This document shows, piece after piece, positions 1 to 7,694 of a DNA stretch of 13,606 nucleotides. The notes below the pieces were generated by a model. The model was given only the letters and a program-made list of their open reading frames with translations, was not told the origin of the DNA and searched no databases. The stretch's first letter is position 1; the number at the start of each line of letters is the position of its first letter. Source of the DNA: Treponema sp. (lineage in GTDB: Bacteria > Spirochaetota > Spirochaetia > Treponematales > Breznakiellaceae); NCBI GenBank assembly GCA_031274565.1, contig JAISPY010000131.1:1-13606 (forward strand), in the 5' to 3' direction. The position numbers and the translations under genes were made by a program.

Positions 1-1261
1 GGCTGCTGGGCAGCCTGGTCAAAAGCGGGGAGGAACTGCCGGACAAGCGGAAGGGGCCGAACCTGAAGTATACGCTGAACGACGCCATCAAGAGCGCCTT
101 CGGGGTATTCTTTTTTCAATTTCCATCGGTATTGCGGTATATGACCGAGAGGGAAAACAAGCGGAAGCGGAACAATGCGAGAAGCCTGCTGGGGGTGGAA
201 CAGCTACCCCGCGACGCGCAGGTGAGGAACCTTTTGGACGGGATAGACCCGGCATCCCTCAGCCCGGTATTCAACGAGACGCTGCAAGAGGCGGAAGAGC
301 GGGGGGTACGGGCGGACTACCGGGTAGTGGGGTGCGGGGTGTTGCTGGCGCTGGATGGGGTATGGTATCACGCGTCGGAGCAGATACAGTGCGAGCATTG
401 CCTGCACCAGGACCAAGCGGGGGTGAGGACCTCCTCCCACCGCGCGGTAGCGGGGGCGCTAGTACGGCCGGGCTGCGGCTCGGTAGTACCGGGGAAGGGG
501 GAACGTATCACCAACGAGGACGGACCGAAGAAGCAGGATTGCGAACTTACGGCGGCGAAACGGTGGGTACAGAAGCACGGGGAAGCGTATAAATGGCTGA
601 AACCGACGCTGTTGGGGGATGATTTATACGCCCATTACCCGTTTTGCAAGCAAATACGAGAGCAGGGGATGAGTTTTATCTGTACCTATAAGGCTACGAC
701 GCACCCGTGGCTCAGTGAAACGATAGAAAACTCCTATGTGACTGAAATACGGGAGCGCACGCGGGTGGGGAAGAAACGGACGGTCTGGACCTACCGGTAT
801 CTGAACGGGATGACCGGGAGACCTTGTCGGTGAACTATAGGGAGCTTGAAATACGGGAGGAGCAGAGCAGGAAGGAGAGCTACCGGAGCAGTTGGATCAC
901 CGACAAGCAGATAACGGATATGAATGTGTGGTTGCTGGTATCCTGCGGGAGGAGCCGGTGGAAGATAGCGAATGAACACAACCATGTGCTGAAGAACCGG
1001 GGGTATAACCTGGAGCATAATTTCGGGCATGGGAAGGAGCATGCGAGCCAGATATTCTTGTTGCTGAATCTGCTAGCCTTTCAGTTTCATACGATTCTCG
1101 AATACTGCGATGAGGAATACCGGAAAGCGCGCTCGACGTGTTCGACCCGGGTAGGGTTTTTTGAGGCCATGCGGTATTGTCTCCGTTTTGCCTACCATGA
1201 TTCGTGGTCTGCCTTCCTCCTGTTCATCTTTACCGACGGCGGCCTAGTCGATTCAGGGTAA
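1..1261 (+). pseudogene. Frameshifted, edge-truncated DDE transposase (IS4-like / ISNCY-type)
   Basis: This is the remnant of a cut-and-paste transposase. The reading frame is open from base 3 of the window to a TGA at 831-833, so the N-terminus lies outside the window. The protein then continues in the -1 frame from about 815-824 to the stop at 1259-1261. The catalytic DDE triad can be followed across both pieces: first Asp in ALDGVWYHASE (near 350), second in LLGDDLYAHYPF (near 620), and Glu in GYNLEHNFGHGKEHA (near 1020), the last being a hallmark of this transposase group. Conserved blocks such as QDCE..AAKRW and TLSVNYREL support the assignment. At the break the product reads YLNGMTGRPCR and stops, while the other frame resumes at RETLSVNYREL, a few residues shorter than I expect for the family, so a small deletion is likely. 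There is no slippery heptamer in the overlap, so programmed frameshifting is unlikely. The element is probably inactive. The terminal inverted repeats could not be identified. Confidence 0.85.
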
Positions 1262-1293
1262 ATTTTGAATTGCTGCCTTCTATGACGATGCCC

Positions 1294-1322
1294 TTGACTT
1301 GAAAGATTGATTTGAGTAAAGT
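1294..1322 (+). promoter_or_regulatory. Possible sigma-70-type promoter
   Basis: TTGACT at 1294-1299 is a good -35 box. It is followed after 17 bases by TAAAGT at 1317-1322, a mediocre -10 box. It points toward the transglutaminase gene, whose ATG is about 270 bases downstream, which would give a long structured leader. No promoter closer to that gene is convincing. Confidence 0.25.
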
Positions 1323-1380
1323 CCTTAGTTGCACGCTGTATCCTCCTCTTTTATGGCTTAAAACACCAATAAAGTAGCGG

Positions 1381-1396
1381 AAAAAGCGTGCTTTTT
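1381..1396 (+). terminator. Weak AT-rich hairpin downstream of transposase
   Basis: AAAAAG (1381-1386), loop CGTG, CTTTTT (1391-1396). The T-run forms part of the stem rather than a free tail, and AGC/GCT flank the stem imperfectly. It could act as a weak intrinsic terminator about 120 bases after the transposase stop. This rests on sequence symmetry only. Confidence 0.25.
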
Positions 1397-1437
1397 GCTA
1401 TATTCTTACAAAACCCTTTTCATACATGTTAATGAAG

Positions 1438-1521
1438 AGCCGTACCTCATCTTGGTACCGAAGCGGGATTATAGTCCAAGATGGAATTTTTGGTTAAGGT
1501 ACCCCGCCCCCTCATGCGGCT
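1438..1521 (+). other. Nested inverted repeats, possible structured leader or RNA
   Basis: Three inverted repeats nest inside one another. The outer is AGCCG (1438-1442) with CGGCT (1517-1521), the middle is GTACC (1442-1446) with GGTAC (1498-1502), and the inner is CATCTTGG (1448-1455) with CCAAGATG (1476-1483). The outer and middle stems share one base, so both cannot be fully formed. The whole lies 67 bases before the start codon of the transglutaminase gene. It may be a folded 5' leader or the remnant of an IS end; there is no tRNA-like T arm. Confidence 0.3.
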
Positions 1522-1588
1522 ATGCGTCTAGCCTGTTCACCGAGAGCAAGCATTTACAAGCCCTTGCAATAAGTGGTATTATCATACT

Positions 1589-4500
1589 ATGGATCGTGTT
1601 GTTTCGTCCCGGCTCTCCGCTCTTCTGCTCCGTTCCCTTGCCTTAGCCCTGATCCTTGGTCAATACCGCCTCCTCGCCCGGGACCTGGCGGATACGCCGG
1701 TTTTTATCGCGGCGCTACTCGTTGCGTTTACCGCCTCCTGGTTTCTGGCCCGGAAAAACTTCCGGCCCTGGCAGGGGATGCTTATCATGCTCCTCATACC
1801 CTGGACCACCCGGTTTATCATCGCCTTACCCCGGATAGGGTTTCCGGATACTGCGGTAACCCTGGATTCTCTGCTCCTCAACCTGGCCCGCAATGACTTT
1901 GTCTCCCTGGCTCCCTTTTATTGGGCAGGGGTTTCCACCTATTTCGCCACCCGTTCCCGGACATTTCTGCGGGCGGATATCATCCTTTCAGATACCCTGC
2001 TTCTGGTCCTGTTCAGCATTGCCCATACCACAGACATCGGGGTCTACCGCTGGCCTATATACATGATCGCCTTCTTCACCGGCATCCTCCTGCTGCAGAT
2101 CCTCGCCCTGATCCTGTCGCTGCCTCCGGAATTCAAGCTCCGCAAAGGAGAGGCCATCGGAGCGGGACTGGCCTTTGGTATGCTGGTCCTCATCAGCGGA
2201 CTCCTGTTCCTCCGGCCTTCCCAGGAACAGGCGATTGACCAGGGAGGCGGACTTTTAGAGCCCAACCTGTTCAGTTTTGACTTCTCCCAGTTCCTGCACT
2301 TGGAAAGTGAGATCCGCATGAACGACGATCTGGTGTTCATCCTCCGAAAAGACCCGGAAGATACCCATATCCTGTTCCGCCGGTACGTCCTATCCGGGTA
2401 TACCACGAACCAAGGGTTCTTCCGTTATGAAGCCCTGGATGAACCCGCCCATCCCCAACGGCTGCCCGAAAGAACGATCCAGTTGTCCAACCGGGAACCA
2501 AACCAGGCATACCGGGTTACCCATCAAGAATATTATCTGGTTAATTTTGATTCTACCGCCTTCATCGGCATGCACGATCCGGTGCTGATTACCCCCTTTG
2601 AAACCTGGGACGCTTCCTCTTTCAGCGCCGCGTATGGAGTCCTGAGCCACACCAGCGAAGCGCTGCCCTTCGAGCTTATTGACGCGGTCCAAGCGCCCCT
2701 AAGCCCCCGTACCTTTGGCTTGAGTCCTGAAGCCTACGCCTGGTACACCGAATACGGCGGGGATGAACGGATCCGGTCCTTTGCCCTGGAGATAAGCGCT
2801 GGGCTTGAGAACTACTGGGATATGGTGCAGGCCGTTTATGAGCGGCTGAAATACGGGGAATACCGGTATAGCCTCAAACCAGGGATCGCCCCGGACGGGG
2901 ACCAGATGGGCTTGTTCCTTTTCAAATCAAAGAAGGGCTACTGTTCTTATTACGCCTTTTCTATGGCCCTGCTCCTCCGTTCCCTGGGGATCCCCGCTCG
3001 GGTTGCCGCGGGTTTCTTCATCCAGCCGGAAACCAATACCTTTGATTACTACCCGGTCCGTTCCGACATGGCCCATGCCTGGGTGGAAGTCCTGTTCCCG
3101 GGGTATGGGTGGATCGAATACGATCCCACTTCGGAAATACTTGCGGAAGGGGAGGAATTCCGGCTTTCCTCGGGAACTTCCCAGGAGCTATTTGAGCGGC
3201 TGATGAAGGAGATCCTGGAAAACCATGCCCGGTTGAATCCCAAACAGGGTTCTCCGGATGGGGAAGCCGGGAAGGGAGGGCTTGCCGCGCTGGGCGCGCA
3301 GACCCTCCGGTTTTTTAGGAACTACTGGTCCCTGCTGTTAGGGGGGCTCCTCCTGTTCAGCGGTATCGGAATCCGTATCCAGTACTGGGTGGCCGCTGCC
3401 CTACACCGGGATCCCCGGAAGAAAGCGAAGCTGCTTTGGGCCCATATACGACGGCGGCTCAATCTGGGGGGCTACCGGAAACGGGGGGATGAGGCGGAGA
3501 CGGAATGGGCCACTGCCCTGGACCGCCGTATCAAGGGGGTCCAGGCCCTGTATCAGCATACCGCCGCCGCCCGGTATGCCCCGGTATATACTCAGGAACA
3601 GTTTCAGGTCATGGAAACGGCCTATACCCAGTTCTCCAGCGGCTATGCCCAAGCCCTGTCCCCATGGAGGCGTATCCTTGCCTGGGTCCTGCCGTCCCTG
3701 GCCCTGCTCCTTGAACCGGGGAGCGCGCTGCCCCGGGCCAGGGGAACCTTGGGACTTTTCCTGGGTATCTTGCTCTTGGCGCTCAACGGAGACCAGGGTG
3801 CGGCTCAAACCCCGGCTCCGGCAGCGGAGTCCCCTGGGGCACTCTACACCCAGGCCTTGGAAGCCCAGCGCGCGGAACACTGGGAACGGGCCATCGAGCT
3901 GTACATCAGGGGTTCGGAACAGTATCCAGAGGAATCCAGTTTCCCCTGGGCCTTGGGGAACCTCTATTACGAGCGCGGGCTGTATGGGCTTGCCTGGGAG
4001 CAGTACCGTAAGGTAGAGCCGATCCTACCGGAGGATACGGAGGTCCTCTACCAACTTTCCCGGACTGCGGGGTATCTTAATAACGACCGGGTCTCAGTAA
4101 GCTATTTAGAACGGATCCTCGCCCTGGACCCGGATAATACAGAAGCCATCGGCAGCCTGGGCTGGATGTACTATAAGCTGCACCGCTTGGAAGAAGGCCG
4201 GCTCCTCCTCCTCTCCGCCTTGGACCGGTTCGGCCCGGACCCGGATTTTTCCATGACCTTGGGAACCATCTATTCGGATATGTTCCGCTATGAGGAGGCC
4301 AAGAAATGGTATCTTGAGGCTATTGCCGGTTCTGAAGCTCTGGGCGCGGATCTCTTCACCGCGGTGGCCAACTATAACCTATCGATTCTGGAGACCCGGT
4401 TCTACCAGTTTGACCGTGCTCTGGAACGGACCAATGCTTCCCTCATCGCCCAGAACCGTTCCTCCGGCAGACTTGCCCGGGGGGAACTGTTTCTCCGGCG

Positions 4501-5539
4501 GCTGGAATTCAAGCAGGCCTTTTCCGATTATCAGGGGGCGTATGAGCTGGATACCTCTCCCCTTTCCAAGGTCAACCTGGCCCAATCCTATCAGATTGCC
4601 GGACGCCTGGAAGAGGCCCGGGTGTATGCCGAGGACTGTCTCCGGGAAGGGGATCTCTCTTGGATGCTCAATTACGGCATTGACCCGATCCGGTACAAAC
4701 GGGACCTCCATGAAATTCTTGCGAATGTGTTTACCGGTCTTGAGCGCACCGAATATTTAGTTCCCTCCGGGACCTGGCAGGAAGGGCTCCAGCATCTTGT
4801 CCGGGGAATTGCGTACCGGTCCAAGGCGGCAATACACCGCAGGCTTTTCTGGAAATACAGTCTACTCACCGCCCAGGCCTATGAAACCGCGGATCCCCGC
4901 TCAGACCAAGAACTCCGCTTGGACGCCCTCATCCAGTACTATAACGCCTTTGAATCCTACCCTCGCCGAGCCTTGAGCTACCTCCGTAAGGCCCGGGACT
5001 TTGAAGTGCTCCTCATACCCGAAGCAGCGGCATCCTACTATTTTGAAGAAGGCCGTCTTTTGAAGGATAGATCACTGCTCTGGGAGGCCCTGAGCCAGTT
5101 TGATCCGCTCTGGGAGCGGGACATGATCGCCAAAACCTATACAGAACTCGCCCGGATGAAGGGCCGGCAATTCGTCCCGGACGCGGCGGAGCAATTGTAT
5201 CGGCTTAACCGGGGCGCCTTACGCCAGCATGGCATCCGCTTACCCGTCGAACTCAGCATCGGCATTGAGGGAGACCCCTTCTTTGCGGAGGTACGGATCC
5301 CCGGCATCGAAAAAGCCCTCCGCCGAGCTATCCGTACCGCAGGCTTTGACGTAGCTTCCCCCTCCAGCCCTTTCCAGCTCCAAATACATATAGAAGGCCC
5401 CAGTGCCACCTGCGAACTCTATGACACGAGCCACGGTACCCAGATGTTCTACCGTACCCTTCCCTTGCCGTCCTTTTCCACCGCAGACATCTGCGCCTTT
5501 GCCCGGACTTTGGGGGACCTGGCGTTTACCGAACCATAG
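1589..5539 (+). CDS. Transglutaminase-like membrane protein (TgpA type) fused to TPR domain
   Basis: This 1316-residue protein has two halves. Residues 1-210 carry about seven hydrophobic segments (roughly 9-29, 36-54, 62-80, 105-121, 130-146, 156-177, 189-208), as in TgpA/DUF3488 proteins. Residues 210-575 are a probable extracytoplasmic region with a transglutaminase core: Cys452 in KKGYCSYYAF, His496 in MAHAWVEV, Asp512 in IEYDPTSE. A further membrane segment lies at 578-600, then a soluble stretch, then hydrophobic segments near 695-708 and 718-734. From about 751 to 1000 the sequence consists of TPR-like helical repeats (for example ALYTQALEAQRAEHWERAIE), followed by more helical sequence and an unrecognised domain at 1222-1316. 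TgpA-type proteins usually end near 650-750 residues, so the second half is an addition; AAQTPAPAAES after the last hydrophobic segment resembles a former signal-peptide junction. The ATG at 1589 is the only in-frame start after the stop at 1529, yet it lacks a Shine-Dalgarno sequence. Family is clear; substrate is unknown. Confidence 0.88.
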   Translation: MDRVVSSRLSALLLRSLALALILGQYRLLARDLADTPVFIAALLVAFTASWFLARKNFRPWQGMLIMLLIPWTTRFIIALPRIGFPDTAVTLDSLLLNLARNDFVSLAPFYWAGVSTYFATRSRTFLRADIILSDTLLLVLFSIAHTTDIGVYRWPIYMIAFFTGILLLQILALILSLPPEFKLRKGEAIGAGLAFGMLVLISGLLFLRPSQEQAIDQGGGLLEPNLFSFDFSQFLHLESEIRMNDDLVFILRKDPEDTHILFRRYVLSGYTTNQGFFRYEALDEPAHPQRLPERTIQLSNREPNQAYRVTHQEYYLVNFDSTAFIGMHDPVLITPFETWDASSFSAAYGVLSHTSEALPFELIDAVQAPLSPRTFGLSPEAYAWYTEYGGDERIRSFALEISAGLENYWDMVQAVYERLKYGEYRYSLKPGIAPDGDQMGLFLFKSKKGYCSYYAFSMALLLRSLGIPARVAAGFFIQPETNTFDYYPVRSDMAHAWVEVLFPGYGWIEYDPTSEILAEGEEFRLSSGTSQELFERLMKEILENHARLNPKQGSPDGEAGKGGLAALGAQTLRFFRNYWSLLLGGLLLFSGIGIRIQYWVAAALHRDPRKKAKLLWAHIRRRLNLGGYRKRGDEAETEWATALDRRIKGVQALYQHTAAARYAPVYTQEQFQVMETAYTQFSSGYAQALSPWRRILAWVLPSLALLLEPGSALPRARGTLGLFLGILLLALNGDQGAAQTPAPAAESPGALYTQALEAQRAEHWERAIELYIRGSEQYPEESSFPWALGNLYYERGLYGLAWEQYRKVEPILPEDTEVLYQLSRTAGYLNNDRVSVSYLERILALDPDNTEAIGSLGWMYYKLHRLEEGRLLLLSALDRFGPDPDFSMTLGTIYSDMFRYEEAKKWYLEAIAGSEALGADLFTAVANYNLSILETRFYQFDRALERTNASLIAQNRSSGRLARGELFLRRLEFKQAFSDYQGAYELDTSPLSKVNLAQSYQIAGRLEEARVYAEDCLREGDLSWMLNYGIDPIRYKRDLHEILANVFTGLERTEYLVPSGTWQEGLQHLVRGIAYRSKAAIHRRLFWKYSLLTAQAYETADPRSDQELRLDALIQYYNAFESYPRRALSYLRKARDFEVLLIPEAAASYYFEEGRLLKDRSLLWEALSQFDPLWERDMIAKTYTELARMKGRQFVPDAAEQLYRLNRGALRQHGIRLPVELSIGIEGDPFFAEVRIPGIEKALRRAIRTAGFDVASPSSPFQLQIHIEGPSATCELYDTSHGTQMFYRTLPLPSFSTADICAFARTLGDLAFTEP

Positions 5540-5542
5540 GCC

Positions 5543-6448
5543 TCAGGTCTTACATTTTTCCACGATTTCTCTGATGATCCGGTCTGCGTCCTCATAGGGG
5601 ACTTGGCAGGTTCCCACTTTATGGTGCCCGCCTCCGCCGTAAGCGAGGAGCATGTTCCCCACATCTACTGTGGCGTCTTGCTTGATAATGCTGTACCCCA
5701 CGGTAATTACGCACCGGGCCTTGTTCTTACCGTCTATGATCCAGAGGGAAATGTTCTGGTCCGGGAAGAGGGTGTACAGGAGGAACCGGTTTCCCGCATA
5801 GATGGGGTCCGTGGCCCGCAGGTCCACCACCACCACATTATCTTCTATTCGGGCATGTTGCTGAACGCTTTCTCGGAACAGGGTTTCCTGTTCAAAATAC
5901 AGGGCAACCCGTTCTTTCACATCCGGCAGGGCAAGGATTTCATCAATGTCCTTATCCACACAAGCTCGGGCGAGCAGCTTCATCAGATCATAATTACTGA
6001 TGGTAAAGTTCCTGAAACGGCCCAACCCGGTCCGGGGATCCATGATGAACCCCAGCAAAATCCAACCTTTGGGGTCTAGTATTTCATCCATGGTAAGATT
6101 ACCCGAGTCCACCTTATCAACATAGTAGAGCATCCGCTCAAAGCGGCCCAGTTTTTCATAGCCCCCATAGTAGTCATACACAACCCGTGCGCAACTAGGG
6201 GCAGTCCGGGCAACTCCCTCAAAATACACCCCATGCAGCCGTGTGGCTTCACTCGCATGGTGGTCAAACCAGAGTTTGCATCCCTTGATATAAGGTACAT
6301 TGACCATAATATCCTGGTCAGTTACCTCCACGAGGCCGTCCTGTATATCCTTGGGATGCACAAATTTCCAGTCATCCACCAGCCCCAAATAGGTCAGGAG
6401 CGCGCTACAAGCCAATCCGTCAAAATCAGATCGCGTTACCAGTCTCAT
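5543..6448 (-). CDS. DHH/DHHA1-family phosphoesterase
   Basis: A 301-residue protein of the DHH superfamily, which hydrolyses phosphodiesters or polyphosphate (NrnA-type oligonucleotide/pAp phosphatases, exopolyphosphatase-like enzymes, cyclic dinucleotide phosphodiesterases). Metal-binding motifs are visible in order: TRSDFDGLA with Asp8 and Asp10, LWFDHHASE with the DHH triad at 62-64, YYVDKVDSG with Asp111 and Asp114, and the C-terminal substrate-binding glycine motif GGGGHH at 271-276 of the DHHA1 domain. No membrane segment is seen, so it is likely cytoplasmic. I start it at the ATG at 6448, because the protein then begins MRLVTRSDFDG, as DHH proteins normally do; the frame extends upstream to 6622 but that part is low-complexity and family-unlike. 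The Shine-Dalgarno match is weak (GGACGG, 6 bases upstream). The stop lies 3 bp from the stop of the convergent transglutaminase gene. The precise substrate cannot be assigned from sequence. Confidence 0.88.
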   Translation of the reverse strand: MRLVTRSDFDGLACSALLTYLGLVDDWKFVHPKDIQDGLVEVTDQDIMVNVPYIKGCKLWFDHHASEATRLHGVYFEGVARTAPSCARVVYDYYGGYEKLGRFERMLYYVDKVDSGNLTMDEILDPKGWILLGFIMDPRTGLGRFRNFTISNYDLMKLLARACVDKDIDEILALPDVKERVALYFEQETLFRESVQQHARIEDNVVVVDLRATDPIYAGNRFLLYTLFPDQNISLWIIDGKNKARCVITVGYSIIKQDATVDVGNMLLAYGGGGHHKVGTCQVPYEDADRIIREIVEKCKT

Positions 6449-6466
6449 ATAATACCGTCCATTTAT

Positions 6467-6477
6467 AGTATAGTATA
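6467..6477 (-). promoter_or_regulatory. Overlapping TATACT -10 boxes before the DHH gene
   Basis: On the minus strand two TATACT hexamers overlap by one base (plus-strand AGTATA at 6467-6472 and 6472-6477), and a third TATA-like hexamer follows toward the gene. They lie about 20-30 bases before the ATG at 6448. No convincing -35 box sits at 16-18 bases. The call rests on the -10 similarity and position. Confidence 0.4.
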
Positions 6478-6675
6478 ATCTACCGCTTGATTTAAGCAGG
6501 TGTTCCTGGAAAATGCAAGAGGGCGCATGGTCAGGATAAACGCATAGAAAAATTAAGGGGGGTGAGGGGGCTTTTTTTCTCTTTTTTCTATACTTTTCTA
6601 TAGCATAGGCCCCAGGCCGCACTACATCCGGCTCGTTCCGCAGGAACGGCCTGCTCAGTTTTTTCTATAATAAAG

Positions 6676-6696
6676 GCCGTAGGGCAAGCCTAAGGC
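6676..6696 (-). terminator. Weak terminator-like stem downstream of radical SAM gene
   Basis: GCCGTAGG (6676-6683) pairs with CCTAAGGC (6689-6696) with one mismatch and a 5-base loop. Read on the minus strand it is followed by CTTTATTATAG, a partly T-rich tail. It lies about 130 bases past the radical SAM stop codon, so it may end that transcript, but the tail is poor. Confidence 0.22.
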
Positions 6697-6720
6697 AGTA
6701 TGCAGTTCTATGTGTTTAAT

Positions 6721-6750
6721 CGTAAGTCTTTATACTATGAAAGACTTACG
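6721..6750. repeat. Perfect 11-bp inverted repeat, operator-like
   Basis: CGTAAGTCTTT (6721-6731) and AAAGACTTACG (6740-6750) are exact reverse complements around an 8-base centre (ATACTATG). There is no T-tract on either side, so it does not look like an intrinsic terminator. The centre together with the adjoining T gives TATACT on the plus strand, so a -10-like box sits inside the palindrome. It lies about 77 bases past the radical SAM stop and 270 bases before the DHH start. Confidence 0.6.
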
Positions 6751-6826
6751 GTACCAGGTGTTTTTAACCGGTACTTTGCTAAGTCATTATGGAGCAACGA
6801 ATGAGTAATTTTAATGCGGTTGGTCC

Positions 6827-7672
6827 TTAGGGAAATACCTGAACCGGTATGGCGCCTCGTTGGTTCGCCGGACCGAAACGCCTGAGCGCTCGAATAAGGG
6901 ATGCGGCGCGGGCTTCCAGGTATGCGACGGGTAATGCCTCTGCCAGAGGGTCTTGCGGAGCGGGCCGGGCCTTGCCGTAGATTTGAATCGCTTCTATTCC
7001 CTGCCCTGCCGCCGCTCCAATCCCCGCCAATTCCACCACCAGCCGTTCCCAGGCCGCAGCCTCTGCCGCAGGTGGCGGCGTACCCTGTACCATGCAGAGC
7101 ATGGTTTGGATCGTTACCGGAGCGCGGCCCACCGCTTCCTTAATTTTCAGGATAAGCCGTTCAAAGGACACAGCGGATCGGGCCATGAGGGCATACCAGG
7201 CTGGGGTCCCCGCATCAAGCTTGAGCCAGATCTTGAGGCCCTGGGACGCGGCCCGGCAGAGCAGCTCAAAGGTGTGATCATTGAAGAGGCCCGTACCGTT
7301 GGTGATCAGCACCAGGGACGCCTCGGGCGCCGAAGCGTCCCTGATCCGCGCGGCGGCTTCAAGGGCGCGGGGGAAATCCGAAGAGCAGCTCGGCTCCCCA
7401 TTACCGGAGAAGCATATATCCCTAACCGGGATCCCCTGTTTTCGTACCCGGACTAGTTCATTCAGAAGCTGCTGTTCCATATCCGCCACAGAAAACCGGA
7501 TATCCTGTTCAAAGGGAAAAACCTCGCAGTAAGGACAGTCAAAAGAACACTGTTTATGATCCGGGAACAGGTTTATCCCGAGGGAAAGCCCCTGGGAACG
7601 CCGGGAATACACCGGATATACGAGGGTCCCCGCCTCCCGGCCGCGATGGTTTTCTATAGGACCGATGTACAT
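6827..7672 (-). CDS. Radical SAM protein, COG0731-like Fe-S oxidoreductase
   Basis: A 281-residue radical SAM enzyme. The three cysteines that bind the 4Fe-4S cluster are in CSFDCPYC (Cys42, Cys46, Cys49; CX3CX2C). They are preceded by YSRRSQGLSLGINLFP, which resembles the PSRRLGxSLGxxL signature of the COG0731 group, and followed by the SAM-binding FSGNGEP motif and by LVLITNGTGLF. COG0731 proteins are related to wyosine-type tRNA-modifying radical SAM enzymes, but most bacterial members have no established substrate, so I give no reaction. It is probably cytoplasmic. I choose the ATG at 7672 because a strong GGGAGGT Shine-Dalgarno sequence lies just before it; a TTG at 7687 is in frame but would overlap this site. 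A TATACT -10 box and a perfect palindrome lie immediately upstream, which suggests its own regulated promoter. The stop is TAA. Confidence 0.87.
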   Translation of the reverse strand: MYIGPIENHRGREAGTLVYPVYSRRSQGLSLGINLFPDHKQCSFDCPYCEVFPFEQDIRFSVADMEQQLLNELVRVRKQGIPVRDICFSGNGEPSCSSDFPRALEAAARIRDASAPEASLVLITNGTGLFNDHTFELLCRAASQGLKIWLKLDAGTPAWYALMARSAVSFERLILKIKEAVGRAPVTIQTMLCMVQGTPPPAAEAAAWERLVVELAGIGAAAGQGIEAIQIYGKARPAPQDPLAEALPVAYLEARAASLIRALRRFGPANQRGAIPVQVFP

Positions 7673-7676
7673 CTGC

Positions 7677-7683
7677 ACCTCCC
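7677..7683 (-). promoter_or_regulatory. Ribosome binding site fixing the radical SAM start
   Basis: Minus-strand GGGAGGT lies 4 bases before the ATG at 7672. It rules against the longer TTG-initiated form at 7687, whose coding sequence would contain this site. Confidence 0.7.
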
Positions 7684-7694
7684 TCAACCCTTAT

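Larger units (their letters stand above)
1262..1588. other. Intergenic region with nested inverted repeats, no gene
   Basis: This non-coding stretch lies between the dead transposase and the transglutaminase gene. It holds an AT-rich hairpin at 1381-1396 (AAAAAG, loop CGTG, CTTTTT) that could weakly terminate transcription from the transposase. It also holds a possible promoter at 1294-1322 and a nested set of inverted repeats at 1438-1521. A small open frame starting at 1395 runs into the next gene in another frame and has no family resemblance. Confidence 0.5.
6449..6826. other. Intergenic region between radical SAM and DHH genes
   Basis: This region is non-coding on both strands. Seen from the DHH gene (minus strand) it contains stacked TATACT boxes at 6467-6477 and, further upstream, a strongly skewed tract: G-rich at 6551-6566 and T-rich at 6568-6590 on the plus strand. 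It also contains an imperfect palindrome at 6613-6653 (CAGGCCG with CGGCCTG), a smaller stem CGTTCC-GCA-GGAACG at 6634-6648 that competes with it, an imperfect stem at 6676-6696, and a perfect palindrome at 6721-6750. Confidence 0.5.

Noticed and set aside
811..833. Programmed -1 frameshift in the transposase
   Set aside because: The overlap has no X-XXY-YYZ heptamer or A-run, and the joined protein seems to miss several residues, so a mutation is more likely.
1438..1521. tRNA-like fold from the AGCCG/CGGCT ends
   Set aside because: Length is about right, but there is no TTCRA T loop, no D-arm pattern and no anticodon arm of 5 bp.
1395..1646. 83-residue frame before the transglutaminase gene
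   Set aside because: It overlaps the start of the real gene in another frame, has no RBS and no recognisable motif.
5603..6079. 158-residue frame antisense to the DHH gene
   Set aside because: Shadow of a well-supported gene; the residues mirror its codons and no domain is recognisable.
6449..6622. N-terminal extension of the DHH protein to 6622
   Set aside because: The added 58 residues are family-unlike and basic/proline-rich, they overlap the TATACT boxes, and the protein from 6448 begins exactly as DHH proteins do.
6953..7456. 167-residue frame antisense to the radical SAM gene
   Set aside because: Arginine/proline-rich shadow frame without RBS or motif.
7673..7687. TTG start of the radical SAM gene at 7687
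   Set aside because: It would place the GGGAGGT ribosome binding site inside the coding sequence and has no RBS of its own.
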